The notes: generated from the letters alone by a model not told the origin. A stretch of DNA of 64,000 bases from Polynucleobacter bastaniensis (GCF_018882205.1 NZ_JACVOU010000001.1:372001-436000); one strand, 5' to 3'. Positions 1 through 10,473 are shown, numbered from the stretch's first letter. Numbers and translations: made by a program.

Positions 1-722
1 TATGCCGTAATAGAAACCTTGCTATCAACCACTAAGCTTCTACCCTCTGGCAGTTTAACTACTACGTCAGGCTGAAGACGTGAGCCATCCGTCTGAGTAT
101 GACTATCTTGTACAAGGTACTCCTCACCTTTACGCAGGCCTGAAGATTCGAGAATAGACTCTAAAACCAATTCACCCCAATTACCTTGTATCTTCGAGTC
201 ACCCTTGAGCGCCTGGGTCAGCGAACGCGTTTCATCTGACATACGTAAATTCAGATTGGCTAGACGCTCGATTTCACTCTTGAGGGCAAAGCGTTCGCGT
301 GCTTCATTTCCGTAGGAGGTATTTACCTGCTCTTTAAATTCTGAAAGCTTAGTTTGTAGAGGCTTTAGAAGGGCATCTAAGCTAGTCAGGTTTTGCTCAG
401 TAAAGCGCTTAGACTTATCTTCCAAAATTTCATTAGCCAGATTTTTGAATTGGCTAGTCAGTGCTTCTTTAGCTTCATTGAGAGATTCAATTCTTCCTAA
501 GCCCTGTTTACGCTCGGAGTCTAGTGCTGCCTCAAGTCGAATGGCATTCTGTAATGCCTGATCACGCTCAGCTCTTAAGTTGGCAGAAAGCGCAGCATCA
601 TGTTCAGTTTGCTGCTCAACTCTAGTGAGGGTTGAGCGTAGATTGAGCGCATAGACTAAAAGGCCTGCACATAAACCGAATGGCAGGCCAAATAGTAGAA
701 GAGAGCTTAAATCAAAAGTCAC
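1..722 (-). CDS. rmuC: DNA recombination protein RmuC, partial (3' end outside window)
   Basis: About 240 N-terminal codons are visible and the C-terminus lies left of base 1. The frame opens at a GTG (722-720) and encodes a short N-tail, one hydrophobic helix (about residues 5-26), then a long charged helical region rich in E, Q, K and A that looks like a coiled coil. The conserved RmuC core follows (GNWGELVLESILESSGL, later LPEGRSLVVDSKVS). RmuC proteins are membrane-anchored, have a nuclease-like fold and limit DNA inversion at short inverted repeats. The GTG start is the only start that keeps the membrane anchor. Identification rests on the core motifs and is firm; the exact start is less so. 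Confidence 0.88.
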   Translation of the reverse strand, partial: MTFDLSSLLLFGLPFGLCAGLLVYALNLRSTLTRVEQQTEHDAALSANLRAERDQALQNAIRLEAALDSERKQGLGRIESLNEAKEALTSQFKNLANEILEDKSKRFTEQNLTSLDALLKPLQTKLSEFKEQVNTSYGNEARERFALKSEIERLANLNLRMSDETRSLTQALKGDSKIQGNWGELVLESILESSGLRKGEEYLVQDSHTQTDGSRLQPDVVVKLPEGRSLVVDSKVSITA

Positions 723-750
723 AAATACGAGCTATGTTGGTTTTGTGTAA

Positions 751-1059
751 TTAGCCTTGTACAAGCTTTTTCAACTCACCGCTTTCGAACATTTCAGTCA
801 TGATGTCTGAACCACCAATGAATTCGCCATTGATGTAAAGCTGAGGAATGGTTGGCCAGTTAGCAAATTCTTTAATGCCCTGACGAATTGCTTCATCTTC
901 CAGAACGTTAACAGTGTGAAGATTCTCAACACCGCTTGCACGCAAAATATTGATCGCATTTCCGGAAAAGCCGCATTGTGGAAACTGGGCATTGCCCTTC
1001 ATAAACAATACAACGGGATGGCTAGTAACGATTTCTTGAATTTTTGCTTGGGTGTCCAT
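751..1059 (-). CDS. grxD: monothiol glutaredoxin, Grx4 family
   Basis: A 102-residue protein with the monothiol active site CGFS at residues 29-32 (QCGFSGNA), the WPTIPQLYI segment with its cis-proline, and the GGSDI glutathione-binding turn. Grx4-type glutaredoxins bind a [2Fe-2S] cluster through this cysteine and glutathione and deliver Fe-S clusters in the cytoplasm, often with BolA. The length is typical. A TAGGAA-type ribosome site precedes the ATG. The gene is 28 bases from the rmuC start on the same strand. No BolA homologue is in the window. Confidence 0.95.
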   Translation of the reverse strand: MDTQAKIQEIVTSHPVVLFMKGNAQFPQCGFSGNAINILRASGVENLHTVNVLEDEAIRQGIKEFANWPTIPQLYINGEFIGGSDIMTEMFESGELKKLVQG

Positions 1060-1164
1060 ATTTTTTCCTAAATTGATACCATTTAAAGGTGATGATTTAC
1101 TGCTAATAATAATGAGGTAATTTTAAGGCTATCTAAAGAAAAGGGTTAATTTCGATTGTCAGTT

Positions 1165-2013
1165 TTAGAGGCTTTTTCGTCCAGAAGCTACTCGGCAGTG
1201 GCCTGCAAAATCGAGGTGTGCCTGCACATCTATCAAACCCGCTACTTTCATGAGCCCCATAACAGCGTCAGATTGATCAAAGCCATGCTCGACGGCAATT
1301 AAGCCGCCAGGTTTTAGGTATTGATCTGCCCCTGCAATAATGATTTCTAGGCAGCCTAGACCGCTACCGTAATCAGTCAACGCAGATACAGGCTCAAAGC
1401 GGAGGTCCCCTTGAGTGAGGTGGGGGTCTTGATGAGCGATGTAGGGCGGATTACTCACAATCACATCAAATTGGCTTGCTTCAGTTAATGCCGCATACCA
1501 ACTACCCAGTAAAAACTGGACTTGATCTAATAGGTTCAAAGACTGGGCATTTTGCTTTGCAATAGCCAAAGCCTCAGTCGATTGATCTGATGCAATCAGG
1601 GATGTCAGTGGTGCAGAGCTTGCGATAGAGAGTGCAATAGCACCAGATCCAGTACCCAGATCCAACACCTTGGTGGGTTTATTGAGTTTAGTAATTTCAG
1701 TAAGGGCAATCTCTACGAGGAGTTCAGTTTCTGGGCGGGGAATAAGTATCCCAGGGCCAACCTCTAACTCAATATTATGAAAACCCTTTTTGCCTAAGAT
1801 GTATGCAATAGGTTCCCCAAGAACTCTTCTGGAGACTAGACTTTCCCATTCTAGAAAAGCTGGCGCATTCAAACTCATATCATCACGAGATAGCAAGGCA
1901 GAGCGTGGAAGTTGGTAGTGCTTGTCTAGGATGTAGGCCAGCAATATCCGTGCTTCATTGCTTGGCAATGCGCAGTTACTAATTAATTCGCCTAAAGGCT
2001 GGTTGACGCTCAT
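1165..2013 (-). CDS. prmC: peptide chain release factor N5-glutamine methyltransferase
   Basis: PrmC (HemK) methylates the glutamine of the GGQ motif of release factors RF1 and RF2 using S-adenosylmethionine. Visible are the SAM-binding motif DLGTGSGAIA and the catalytic NPPY (residues about 188-191 counted from the ATG), after the small helical N-terminal domain expected for the family. It follows prfA, its substrate gene. Two starts are possible: a TTG at 2040 overlapping the prfA stop, or the ATG at 2013. I chose the ATG because it gives 282 residues, the usual family size. Neither has a convincing Shine-Dalgarno site, so translational coupling to prfA is likely. Confidence 0.93.
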   Translation of the reverse strand: MSVNQPLGELISNCALPSNEARILLAYILDKHYQLPRSALLSRDDMSLNAPAFLEWESLVSRRVLGEPIAYILGKKGFHNIELEVGPGILIPRPETELLVEIALTEITKLNKPTKVLDLGTGSGAIALSIASSAPLTSLIASDQSTEALAIAKQNAQSLNLLDQVQFLLGSWYAALTEASQFDVIVSNPPYIAHQDPHLTQGDLRFEPVSALTDYGSGLGCLEIIIAGADQYLKPGGLIAVEHGFDQSDAVMGLMKVAGLIDVQAHLDFAGHCRVASGRKSL

Positions 2014-2026
2014 CCCTTGGGTGGAA

Positions 2027-3106
2027 TTAATTATCGCCAAGTGCTGCTAGAAGCTCGGCTTGGTGTTCTGATGCCAAGGCATTGCAAAGGTCATCAAGGT
2101 CACCATCCATCATGGCATCAATTTTGTACAGCGTGAGATTGATGCGGTGGTCGGTAATTCGACCTTGTGGAAAGTTATAGGTCCGAATACGATCACTGCG
2201 ATCACCAGTGCCAACTAAAGACTTTCTGGTCTGAGCTTCTAGCTGATGTTTTTCTCGTTCACGCGCATCCATGATGCGTGATACAAGAACCTTCATCGCT
2301 TGTTCACGATTGCGGTGCTGACTGCGATCATCTTGGCACTCAACGACAGTTCCGGTCGGCAAGTGGGTGATACGCACAGCAGAATCCGTTTTATTAATAT
2401 GCTGACCACCAGCACCTGAAGCTCTAAAAGTATCGATGCGTAATTCAGCAGGGTTAATTTTTACCGCTTCCAATTCATCGGCTTCTGGCATCACTGCCAC
2501 TGTGCAAGCTGAAGTATGTATACGCCCCTGTGTTTCTGTTTGGGGAACGCGTTGTACGCGATGACCACCAGACTCAAATTTGAGGCGTGAGTATACCGAT
2601 TGCCCGACAAGACGCAGAACCACTTCTTTGTAGCCACCCAGATCGGACTCGGCAGCATTCACTACTTCTACTTTCCAGCCTTGGCGCTCAGCAAAGCGCG
2701 TATACATTCGCAGTAAGTCGCTGGCAAAGAGGGCGCTTTCGTCACCGCCAGTACCCGCACGAATTTCTAAAAAGACATTGCGTTCGTCGTTGACGTCTTT
2801 GGGTAGGAGTAGTTTTTGAAGAATGCTTTCAAGCTCTTCCATAGTAGCTTGAGCTTGTTTCTGCTCTTCATCAGCAAAGTCCTTCATATCAGGATCCTTA
2901 CGCATCTCTTCTGCAGCTTGTGCGTCAGCCTCAGCCTGTTTGTATAGGCCAAATTGCTCCACTACCGTCGCAATATCAGAATGCTCACGTGTGAGCTTCC
3001 GATAGTAGTCCATATCCTTGGTGGACTCTTCGGTAGTTAATAAAGAATTGAGTTCGGCTAAGCGCGTATCTAGGTGGTCTAGCTTAGCCCGCATGCTGGG
3101 CTTCAT
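2027..3106 (-). CDS. prfA: peptide chain release factor 1
   Basis: RF1 (359 residues) recognises UAA and UAG stop codons and triggers peptide release. The peptidyl-transferase GGQ motif is at 233-235 ([10 protein letters not shown]). The stop-codon recognition PxT tripeptide is at 188-190 (PQT, in [10 protein letters not shown]), which marks RF1 rather than RF2 (SPF). The start [10 protein letters not shown] aligns with the family start. The ATG abuts the hemA stop with no gap (TAG-ATG), so hemA-prfA-prmC reads as one operon, a conserved proteobacterial order. Q235 is the expected target of PrmC encoded next door. Confidence 0.97.
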   Translation of the reverse strand: MKPSMRAKLDHLDTRLAELNSLLTTEESTKDMDYYRKLTREHSDIATVVEQFGLYKQAEADAQAAEEMRKDPDMKDFADEEQKQAQATMEELESILQKLLLPKDVNDERNVFLEIRAGTGGDESALFASDLLRMYTRFAERQGWKVEVVNAAESDLGGYKEVVLRLVGQSVYSRLKFESGGHRVQRVPQTETQGRIHTSACTVAVMPEADELEAVKINPAELRIDTFRASGAGGQHINKTDSAVRITHLPTGTVVECQDDRSQHRNREQAMKVLVSRIMDAREREKHQLEAQTRKSLVGTGDRSDRIRTYNFPQGRITDHRINLTLYKIDAMMDGDLDDLCNALASEHQAELLAALGDN

Positions 3107-4423
3107 CTAATGGTCTTCTGGCTTGGAGTGTGAGGCGAATAATTTGGGAAGTAACTTAATCAGCGCTTCACGCTCAGCGCCATTGGAGTGTTGCAAAGCA
3201 TGTAATGAGCCATGTAAGAACTTATTGGTTAAGCCTTGAGCCATCGCATTGAGAACTTCTTGGGGATCCTCACCACGCATTAATCGTTTCATAGCACGAT
3301 CAAGTTCAAGCTGCCTTAGGTGTTCGCTTTGTTGCTGTATATCCTGAATGAGTGGCACAGTCTTACGACCTTGCATCCAGTGCATGAAATTACCAACCCG
3401 ATCTTCAATGATCGCTTCAGCCTGACTCACTGCTGCTTGGCGTAAAGAAGCCCCCGTCTGAATCATTACACCCAAATCATCGACTGTATACAAATAGATG
3501 TCATTTAAGCGGCTAATCTCTTGCTCAAAGTCACGAGGAACCGCTAGATCAATCATCACCATTGGTTTGCGGCGACGTTGCTTAAGAGCGCTCTCTACCA
3601 TACCTAAACCAATAATCGGCAGTGATGATGCTGTACTCGAAATGATGATGTCAAATTCATGTAATCGACTTGGCAGATCTGAGAGCTTGAATGATTCCGC
3701 CTCAACATCTTGAATGGAAATCGAATCTGCTAATTCTTGTCCGCGTTCAATCGTACGATTAGCAATTGCCACTGCTTTAGGCTTGCGTGCCACGAAATGG
3801 GTAGCACATAAAGTGATCATGTCACCAGCGCCGATAAATAGAACACGTTGATCAGCAATACTTTCAAAAATGCGCTCAGCTAATCGGACGGATGCTGCCG
3901 CCATGGAAATCGAGTGCGCACCAATTTCTGTGGAGCCACGAACTTCTTTTGCAACAGCAAAGGTTTTCTGAAAGAGTTGATTGAGATACGTACCAAGAAC
4001 GCCTGCATCATTTGCAGAACGCACAGCATCTTTCATCTGCCCCAAGATTTGGGTTTCGCCAATCACCATAGAATCTAAGCCACAAGCCACTCGAAAAGCA
4101 TGGCGTACCGCATCAGACTGCGGTAGTGAGTAAATGTGTGGCTCTAAACTGCTTGGAGCAAGTTGTTGGGTTTTGGCCAACCAATCAAAAGTGGCTTCAT
4201 GCAACAGGCTCGCTGCATCTGCATCATTAGCGGCGCAGTAGAGCTCGGTGCGATTGCAGGTAGACAGAATTGTGGCCTCAGGCAGGCCGGCCTGATTCGC
4301 ACCAACGAGATGCTGGCGAAGATCGTGCAACGCTTCTTGAAGAAATTCAGGGTCAAAGGCGACCTTTTCCCGAATGGCGACTGGCGCTGTGTGATGATTG
4401 ATGCCGAGTGTCAACAACTTCAT
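3107..4423 (-). CDS. hemA: glutamyl-tRNA reductase
   Basis: HemA reduces glutamyl-tRNA(Glu) to glutamate-1-semialdehyde, the first committed step of C5 tetrapyrrole synthesis. The N-terminal catalytic domain has the family start [15 protein letters not shown] and the nucleophilic cysteine in STCNRTE (C56). An NADPH-binding segment (FIGAGDM) and a C-terminal helical dimerisation domain follow. At 438 residues it is normal length. A TATAAT hexamer lies only 8-13 bases upstream of the ATG on this strand (4431-4436). If it is the -10 box, the transcript would be nearly leaderless. The divergent GlsB-like frame starts within about 45 bases. Confidence 0.97.
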   Translation of the reverse strand: MKLLTLGINHHTAPVAIREKVAFDPEFLQEALHDLRQHLVGANQAGLPEATILSTCNRTELYCAANDADAASLLHEATFDWLAKTQQLAPSSLEPHIYSLPQSDAVRHAFRVACGLDSMVIGETQILGQMKDAVRSANDAGVLGTYLNQLFQKTFAVAKEVRGSTEIGAHSISMAAASVRLAERIFESIADQRVLFIGAGDMITLCATHFVARKPKAVAIANRTIERGQELADSISIQDVEAESFKLSDLPSRLHEFDIIISSTASSLPIIGLGMVESALKQRRRKPMVMIDLAVPRDFEQEISRLNDIYLYTVDDLGVMIQTGASLRQAAVSQAEAIIEDRVGNFMHWMQGRKTVPLIQDIQQQSEHLRQLELDRAMKRLMRGEDPQEVLNAMAQGLTNKFLHGSLHALQHSNGAEREALIKLLPKLFASHSKPEDH

Positions 4424-4466
4424 AATGGTGATTATAGATTTGATGTCAGTAACAATGGGGGTGGCA

Positions 4467-4724
4467 ATGGGGTTTTTAGCTTTTCTGGTGATCGGCGGCT
4501 TAACTGGCGTATTTACCTTGGTTTTTTACCCAGGAAAACGCCAATCTAAGCCCAAGATTCAGAAATACCTCATGGCAGTCTTGGTTGGTAGTATTGCTAC
4601 CTTAGCTAGCTCCTATATAGGGCAATTTGTAGGCTTATTTCAGTCGGGTCAGATGCTGGAGTGGCTCAGTGCCATAGTGGCAGCATGTTTGGCTGGCTAC
4701 CTCTATGCGGCAGTTAGTCGTTAA
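4467..4724 (+). CDS. GlsB/YeaQ/YmgE-like small membrane protein
   Basis: A small hydrophobic protein with three predicted membrane helices: the N-terminal [16 protein letters not shown], a central [16 protein letters not shown] and a C-terminal [16 protein letters not shown] short basic loop with PGKR separates the first two. This layout and the glycine spacing match the GlsB/YeaQ/YmgE (transglycosylase-associated) family, whose biochemical role is poorly defined. The frame is open from 4398, with further in-frame ATGs at 4425, 4443 and 4455. I prefer 4467 because a G-rich stretch precedes it, the result begins MGF as family members do, and it clears hemA. Moderately sure of the family, unsure of the start. 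Confidence 0.6.
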   Translation: MGFLAFLVIGGLTGVFTLVFYPGKRQSKPKIQKYLMAVLVGSIATLASSYIGQFVGLFQSGQMLEWLSAIVAACLAGYLYAAVSR

Positions 4725-4738
4725 TTAAAGAGCTTGGC

Positions 4739-5497
4739 TTAAGGAGGGGCGCTGGGTATGGGCTCGCTGGAGCTAACCCAGAAAATAGGAGTTTTTTGGT
4801 GCTTCACGAGCCACTCATTGGTTTTAGTGAAGTGCCCACAACTTGCCTGTGCACCAGGCTCTAGAAAGGGTCGATCTGTTTTATAGACCCCTAATCCAGA
4901 GGGGTGTGAGGATTGCAGAATCAATTGATCTTGGGTAGCCTCAATCAGGGCTAACTTGGATTGGGCATGACCACCCCACAGCATCCAAACCAGATGGGGC
5001 TTTTGCTGCGCTAAAGCGCTTATCAGTCGATCAATGAGAGGTTTCCAGCCCAGATTAGCGTGACTGCCTGCTTCACCTAATTGGACGCTCAGAGCGGTAT
5101 TGAGAAGCAAGACGCCTTGCTCAGCCCAGACATGAAGATCGCCATTGGGAAGGGCGTCAAAACCTTCCAGCGCCAGCGCTTTGCTGATGTTGCGTAAGGA
5201 ACTCGGAAATTGGCGAGAATTTGTTGGAATACTGCTCGGTATCGAAAAAGCCAAGCCCTGCGCTAGTCCAGGGGAGTGATATGGATCTTGCCCCAAGATG
5301 ACTACCTTCACTTGATTAAGTGGAGTTAGCGTTAGTGCTTTGAAGAAATTGTGAGGTTCTGGACAAATCTTCCCGACCTCTTTATTGAGCTCAGCTCTCA
5401 GATTGGTCTGCAGTATTTGCCACTCAGGAGATTCAAAATAATCCCCGAGTAGGGGGCGCCAATCTTCTGGAATGTCAGCCGCAGAAAATGAATGCAT
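4739..5497 (-). CDS. ung: uracil-DNA glycosylase
   Basis: Family 1 uracil-DNA glycosylase (252 residues) that removes uracil from DNA as the first step of base excision repair. The water-activating motif GQDPYH is at about 69-74 with catalytic D71, the LLLNTALSV strand follows, and the leucine-loop motif SHPSGLGVYK carries the catalytic histidine (H198). The ATG overlaps the stop of the upstream M61 peptidase gene by one base (TAATG), so the two are probably translationally coupled. Length and motif order are normal. Confidence 0.96.
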   Translation of the reverse strand: MHSFSAADIPEDWRPLLGDYFESPEWQILQTNLRAELNKEVGKICPEPHNFFKALTLTPLNQVKVVILGQDPYHSPGLAQGLAFSIPSSIPTNSRQFPSSLRNISKALALEGFDALPNGDLHVWAEQGVLLLNTALSVQLGEAGSHANLGWKPLIDRLISALAQQKPHLVWMLWGGHAQSKLALIEATQDQLILQSSHPSGLGVYKTDRPFLEPGAQASCGHFTKTNEWLVKHQKTPIFWVSSSEPIPSAPP

Positions 5498-7281
5498 TAC
5501 TCAGCTGGTGTGAGGATGTATTGGTTTGGAATTTGATCGTCCTCAAGAACAGTCATGCACTCGTGCTCTAAATCATCTCGGTAAAAGCAAATCTGAATGA
5601 CTTGTCCCGAGATTAAGCTAGATAACACTGTATCCCAACGAGCAGCGGTAATACGCTCACCATTGATGCTAGCTAAAAGATCTCCGGTAGCTAGACCAGC
5701 CAATTGCGCGGCACCACCGTCGAGTACGTGGGTCACTTTTAGCCAGCCGCCCACTTCAGCATGACGCAAGCCAAGTTGTAATTTAATTTGCTCAAGCTTG
5801 GAATGAGTTTTTTGTTTTACTGAAATAGCTTGGGAATCAATCCATTTTTGAATGGGAATATCTTCAGCGCCAAAAATATAGCGAAATTGAAATTCGTTCC
5901 AGGTTTTAGAGAATCCCTTCCCAAGCAGTTTGAGTATCAACTCGTCCAAGCCGTCTTCAGCAATGCCATCTTGCGTGACTCCATGGGTTTGCCAAATGAG
6001 ACGCATCAAATCATCTAAGGACTGGCGGTTATTTGTAAAAGCCCGAATCTTGAGATCTAAACCCAAAGCGAGCAAGGCGCCCTTGCCGTAATAGCTAACG
6101 ACTGCATTCGGTGTGTTCTCGTCAGCTTGGTAGTACTTAGTCCAAGTATCAAAAGAGCTGTCAGCTAGGCTTTGCTTGAATCTACCAGGCCCACGCAAGA
6201 TACCATTCCAATTATTAGCAACTAACTTAAGGTAAGCCTTCAGGTCAATGCGTTTACTGCGGAATAATTGCAAGTCATCGTAGTAACTCGTAAAGCCTTC
6301 AAATAACCACAGCAAACGAGTATGGTTTCTGCGATCGAGTTGATAGGGTTGAAATGCTTTTGGCTGAATACGTTTGACTAACCAAGCGTGGAAGTATTCA
6401 TGGCTACAGAGACCTAGAAATTCACGATAAGATTCTTCATCTAATGGGGTATCCAATTGAGGAATTTGATCACGACGACATAGAAGAGCTGTGCTATTGC
6501 GATGCTCGAGTCCGCCATAGCCAGAGAGGACTGCATTCACTAGAAATAAATAATTCTGGAAAGGTGCTTTTTTAGTCTTTGGTTCAAAGAGGTTAATAGT
6601 GCAGGTACAGATTGCCTGAAGATCTTTTGCTAGACGCTCCAGATCAACTTCATAAATACAGCCTTGAATAGCCATAGCGTGTGACACGCCATTTGATTGC
6701 CAGTGTGCAATCTGGAACTCACCCATCGCAACCGGATGATCTAAGAGATCATCATAATTTTTAGCGAGATAAAAGCCGTAACCTTGATCATCCACTTTGG
6801 CTGGTCGTAAGCCTGTCTGAACAGTCCAGGCATTTGCATGGCTATCCTTGGGTGGAACCAGGACTACAGCACAGGGTAGAGATTCTTGATCTTTAACTAC
6901 TAAACACAAACTACTTGGGTTGATAAAAGCACGCTCAGTGTCTAGATAGGCGGCCCGTACTGAAGAATCAAATGCATATACCGTAGTGAGTATTTCTACA
7001 GGACCAGTTACTTTTGGTAGGCGCCATTGATCATTATCGATGCGCTCTAAGACCAGCGCTTCATTCGGCTGATCAAGCGCAAACGCTTCGATCGTTTCAA
7101 TTTGCTTGCTGAAATCGCGTATTAAATAGCTTCCCGGAATCCATGCGGGCATTTGTAGGATCTGTCCATTGGGCGAGGGATTCTCAATGTGTAACTTCAC
7201 ATGAAAACGGTGACCATATAAATCCGCCGACCAAATGGTGTACTGGATTGCTGGTAGATCAGAGGTATTTAATTTGTTCAT
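5497..7281 (-). CDS. M61 family (glycyl) aminopeptidase with PDZ domain
   Basis: A 594-residue peptidase of the M61 family. It has an N-terminal beta domain, a zinc-binding HEYFH motif at 294-298 (HExxH type, in CSHEYFHAWLVKR), a GGLEH element just before it, the glutamate-containing LFEGFTSYY downstream, and a C-terminal PDZ domain (about 500-580, with LATGDLLASINGERI). M61 enzymes cleave N-terminal glycine and alanine from peptides. No signal peptide is evident, so a cytoplasmic location is likely. It lies 12 bases after dsbC and overlaps ung by one base. The physiological substrate cannot be read from the sequence. Confidence 0.9.
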   Translation of the reverse strand: MNKLNTSDLPAIQYTIWSADLYGHRFHVKLHIENPSPNGQILQMPAWIPGSYLIRDFSKQIETIEAFALDQPNEALVLERIDNDQWRLPKVTGPVEILTTVYAFDSSVRAAYLDTERAFINPSSLCLVVKDQESLPCAVVLVPPKDSHANAWTVQTGLRPAKVDDQGYGFYLAKNYDDLLDHPVAMGEFQIAHWQSNGVSHAMAIQGCIYEVDLERLAKDLQAICTCTINLFEPKTKKAPFQNYLFLVNAVLSGYGGLEHRNSTALLCRRDQIPQLDTPLDEESYREFLGLCSHEYFHAWLVKRIQPKAFQPYQLDRRNHTRLLWLFEGFTSYYDDLQLFRSKRIDLKAYLKLVANNWNGILRGPGRFKQSLADSSFDTWTKYYQADENTPNAVVSYYGKGALLALGLDLKIRAFTNNRQSLDDLMRLIWQTHGVTQDGIAEDGLDELILKLLGKGFSKTWNEFQFRYIFGAEDIPIQKWIDSQAISVKQKTHSKLEQIKLQLGLRHAEVGGWLKVTHVLDGGAAQLAGLATGDLLASINGERITAARWDTVLSSLISGQVIQICFYRDDLEHECMTVLEDDQIPNQYILTPAE

Positions 7282-7293
7282 CAGGATTGCCTC

Positions 7294-8019
7294 TTACTTC
7301 AGACTGCTAAATTTCTTTTCAATGTCGGTGATTTGAACCGCGCCAGGAAAGCGACTGCCATCAGTAAAGAAAATAGTAGGTGTACCTGTAATGCCATAGG
7401 TTTTAGCGAAGGCCATGTTTTTATCTAAAGGCGTGGTGCAGTCGCTTTTGCCGCTGGGTGCAATGCCATTGATCATCCAATCGATGTAGGCTTTCTGGGG
7501 GTCTGCGGCACACCAAATTTGTTTCGACTTTTGAGCAGAGTCTGCTGACAGAATTGGGATAAGGTAGGTATAGACCGTCACGTTATCTAGTTGCTGCAAA
7601 GATTTATCTAAACGCTTGCAGTAGCCGCAATTCGGATCAGAAAAGACTGCTAACTGTCGACTACCATTGCCGCGTACTACTTTTAAAGCATTTGATGAAT
7701 TGAGTTCAGACCATTTGATGCGATTGAGGTCCGCCTGTTTTTGCTCGGTAATATTTTTCCCAGTAGCGATCTCAATAATTTCGCCCTGGATTAAGTATTT
7801 GCTATTGGCATCGGTATAAAACACCTCATTTCCAACTAGGACCTCGTATATACCTGGAATGGGTGATTGAGAAACTCCTTTAATCTTCGTGTTTGCACCA
7901 ATCTTCTTTTGCAGTTCAGATCGGACTTGCTGTTCCGATTGCGCGTTGACCACTCCCGCTAAAAATATGATAGAGCAAGCTAAAGCAAGAGTAGAAAGTA
8001 ATTTATTCAAAATCAGCAT
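7294..8019 (-). CDS. dsbC: thiol:disulfide interchange protein DsbC
   Basis: Periplasmic disulfide isomerase. A Sec signal peptide covers about residues 1-26 (hydrophobic LLSTLALACSIIFLAGVV, cleavage near VNA-QS). A small DsbC-type dimerisation domain follows, then a thioredoxin fold with the active site CGYC at 131-134 and the cis-proline loop TGTPTIFF. A second cysteine pair (WCAADP and SDCTTP) matches the structural disulfide of DsbC. The 241-residue length is typical. Its start overlaps the end of the UbiH-like gene by 17 bases, giving a run of ubiH-like, dsbC, M61 peptidase and ung. Confidence 0.93.
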   Translation of the reverse strand: MLILNKLLSTLALACSIIFLAGVVNAQSEQQVRSELQKKIGANTKIKGVSQSPIPGIYEVLVGNEVFYTDANSKYLIQGEIIEIATGKNITEQKQADLNRIKWSELNSSNALKVVRGNGSRQLAVFSDPNCGYCKRLDKSLQQLDNVTVYTYLIPILSADSAQKSKQIWCAADPQKAYIDWMINGIAPSGKSDCTTPLDKNMAFAKTYGITGTPTIFFTDGSRFPGAVQITDIEKKFSSLK

Positions 8020-9277
8020 CTCCGAGAGCGCGTTCGATGAGGCGCCGTTTGATGAAGTGGCTGCGATTGACGATACCCAGCCCCCAATTACGTAATTGCT
8101 TTTCAGTGTTACTGCTAGCTGAGAAAAGTTTTTTAAGTTTGTCTGTTACCCAAAGTAATGCGCTGGTATCACCTTGACGTTGGCGCTCGTAGCGACGTAG
8201 TAGCACTATGTCATTTGGTAGTCGAAAAGATTCTCGTTTACTAAGTACATGAAGTAGTGATGCAACATCTCTGAGGCCTAAATTTAAACCTTGTCCTGCT
8301 AGTGGATGAATGACATGAGCCGCATCTCCAATCAGAACCACTTTCGGATTTTCTGCTGGGCCAATAAAGCGACTCGCCTGAATTTTTCTAAGAGGGAAAG
8401 TGGCTGGTACTGAGTTGAGCGAGAGCTCTCCAAGTTGAGTAGCTATTGCGCCATTAGCAATCGAGGAGAACTTTTCAGCCCACCCTGCAAAATCGAGTTT
8501 TAAAAGATTCTCGGCATTTTCTGGTGAGGTTGACCATACCATCGACACTTGTTTATTTGGTAGCGGTAGCATCGCCACAATATCGCCGCCTGGTAAAAAC
8601 CATTGATAAGCAGTTTCTAAATGAGCGCTACTGCAAATCCAATTAGCTACCACGGCATTTTGTACGTAGCTTTCCTCTTTTGCAGGAATGCCTAACTCTG
8701 AGCGGATGGGTGAATTAGCACCATCAGCAGCAATCAGGAGCTGGGCTCTCAAACTTGAACCATCTTTCAGATGGAGTAGAACTCCATCAGCAATCACTTG
8801 AATGTTTTTGACTGCGCCATTAATGCGCTCTAATTTACTTTGGAAGCGTGAGGCTTGATCTAGGGTGTGCTCGATCACATTCGATTCGCCGATCCAGGCT
8901 AGCTGGGGAACGCCTGCCTCAAAAGCGGATAGATGCAGCTGATCCTGCTTTTCGCCACGATCGCCGAAAATTCGCATATCTCGAACCGCTTGTAAGCGGC
9001 TGTGATCAACCGCATCCCAAACTTGTAGATGAGCCAATAATTTTTGCGTGCCGGGAGAAAAAGCATAAATACGTTGGCCCCACTGACTACCTTCGGGGGC
9101 TGAAACCACTTGCCCTAAGTCGGGGGCAATCTGAACCGTATGTAGTCCAAGTTGCGCTAGACCTAAGGCACAAGCCTTGCCTACTATGCCTCCGCCGACT
9201 ACAGCAATATCTACAGTCCGTATTTGAGAGGTATTTTTGGGCATTTTTGCCAAGGTATTTGCATGAACTTCTGACAT
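8003..9277 (-). CDS. UbiH/UbiF/VisC/COQ6 family FAD-dependent hydroxylase
   Basis: A 424-residue flavoprotein monooxygenase. The N-terminal Rossmann motif [16 protein letters not shown] binds the FAD ADP moiety; an internal [12 protein letters not shown] (DG motif) and a C-terminal [18 protein letters not shown] (GD motif) complete the family pattern. These enzymes hydroxylate the ring in aerobic ubiquinone synthesis. I cannot tell UbiH, UbiI and UbiF apart from motifs alone. Two other ubiquinone genes, coq7 and ispB, lie elsewhere in the window. The ATG at 9277 is used; an in-frame ATG at 9244 is a possible alternative. Confidence 0.9.
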   Translation of the reverse strand: MSEVHANTLAKMPKNTSQIRTVDIAVVGGGIVGKACALGLAQLGLHTVQIAPDLGQVVSAPEGSQWGQRIYAFSPGTQKLLAHLQVWDAVDHSRLQAVRDMRIFGDRGEKQDQLHLSAFEAGVPQLAWIGESNVIEHTLDQASRFQSKLERINGAVKNIQVIADGVLLHLKDGSSLRAQLLIAADGANSPIRSELGIPAKEESYVQNAVVANWICSSAHLETAYQWFLPGGDIVAMLPLPNKQVSMVWSTSPENAENLLKLDFAGWAEKFSSIANGAIATQLGELSLNSVPATFPLRKIQASRFIGPAENPKVVLIGDAAHVIHPLAGQGLNLGLRDVASLLHVLSKRESFRLPNDIVLLRRYERQRQGDTSALLWVTDKLKKLFSASSNTEKQLRNWGLGIVNRSHFIKRRLIERALGDADFE

Positions 9278-9316
9278 ATCTCGATGATATCGAAACTAGC
9301 CCTTTACAATACGACC

Positions 9317-10411
9317 ATGTCTTTGAAATGTGGCATCGTCGGCCTGCCTAACGTCGGCAAATCTACCCTCTTTAACGCGCTTACCAAAGCTGGAATCGCG
9401 GCGGAAAACTATCCTTTCTGCACGATCGAGCCCAATGTGGGTGTGGTCGAGGTTCCTGACCCTCGTCTTGCCGCTTTGGCTAAGATCGTCAAGCCTGAAC
9501 GCATCCTGCCTGCCGCTGTCGAATTCGTCGATATTGCGGGATTGGTAGCTGGCGCCTCTAAAGGTGAAGGTCTGGGGAATCAATTCTTAGCCAATATTCG
9601 TGAAACTGACGCTATTACCCATGTGGTGCGTTGTTTCGAGGATGCTAATGTGATCCACGTAGCCGGCAAGATTGATCCAATCTCCGATATTGGGGTGATT
9701 GATACCGAATTAGCCTTGTCAGATTTAACTACGGTTGAAAAAACGCTACAGCGCTCAAGTAAGGCGGCTAAGTCAGGAAATGACAAAGAGGCTACAGCCC
9801 TAGTCGCTGTCTTGACCAAAGTGCAAGCCCATTTAGATCAAGCTCAGCCGGTACGCAGCATGAATCTGACTGAAGGAGAGAACTTGATCTTAAAGCCGCT
9901 CTGCTTAATCACAGCAAAGCCGGCAATGTATATCGCCAACGTTAAAGAGGATGGTTTTGAAAACAATCCGCATTTAGATTCGGTGATTCAGCATGCGGCC
10001 AAAGAAGGTGCTCCCGTAGTGGCGGTGTGCGCCGCCATTGAGGCTGAGATTGCTGACTTGGATGATGCCGACAAAGCGGAGTTTCTTGCCGACCTAGGCA
10101 TGGAAGAGTCTGGATTAGATCGCGTGATTCGTGCGGGTTATAAGTTACTGGGTTTACAGACCTACTTCACTGCTGGTGTTAAAGAGGTTCGCGCCTGGAC
10201 CATTCATCAAGGTGATACTGCTCCCCAGGCTGCAGGGGTTATACATACGGACTTTGAGCGTGGCTTCATTCGTGCACAAACTATTGCATATGAAGACTTT
10301 GTTCAATTTAAGGGTGAGCCTGGCGCCAAAGAGGCTGGCAAGATGCGTGCCGAAGGTAAGGAGTATGTCGTTAAAGATGGCGATGTCCTGAACTTCCTCT
10401 TTAACGTTTGA
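9317..10411 (+). CDS. ychF: redox-regulated GTPase/ATPase YchF
   Basis: Obg-family P-loop NTPase. The P-loop is GLPNVGKST, the switch region carries CTIEPNVG, the G3 segment is [19 protein letters not shown], and the C-terminal TGS-like domain ends in FLFNV. YchF homologues bind ATP in preference to GTP and associate with ribosomes. I start at the ATG at 9317 ([14 protein letters not shown]), giving 364 residues as in E. coli (363). An upstream in-frame start would add eleven untypical residues. The gene is divergent from the UbiH-like gene and followed by a strong intrinsic terminator at 10427-10455. Confidence 0.97.
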   Translation: MSLKCGIVGLPNVGKSTLFNALTKAGIAAENYPFCTIEPNVGVVEVPDPRLAALAKIVKPERILPAAVEFVDIAGLVAGASKGEGLGNQFLANIRETDAITHVVRCFEDANVIHVAGKIDPISDIGVIDTELALSDLTTVEKTLQRSSKAAKSGNDKEATALVAVLTKVQAHLDQAQPVRSMNLTEGENLILKPLCLITAKPAMYIANVKEDGFENNPHLDSVIQHAAKEGAPVVAVCAAIEAEIADLDDADKAEFLADLGMEESGLDRVIRAGYKLLGLQTYFTAGVKEVRAWTIHQGDTAPQAAGVIHTDFERGFIRAQTIAYEDFVQFKGEPGAKEAGKMRAEGKEYVVKDGDVLNFLFNV

Positions 10412-10426
10412 AGCATCATCTCAAAG

Positions 10427-10455
10427 AAAAAGCCCTTATCAGTAAGGGCTTTTTT
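10427..10455. terminator. intrinsic terminator after ychF, probably bidirectional
   Basis: A perfect 12-bp stem (10427-10438 with 10443-10454) closes a TCAG tetraloop. The stem begins with five A and ends with a T run, so it can terminate ychF and also the convergent regulator gene on the minus strand. Confidence 0.93.
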
Positions 10456-10473
10456 ACTTTCTTGGGAGATAAA

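Noticed and set aside
8848-9351. A 167-codon plus-strand frame opposite the UbiH-like gene and ychF start.
   Set aside because: The product looks like a shadow (Arg, Leu and His rich, no motif) and it crosses the real divergent promoter region.
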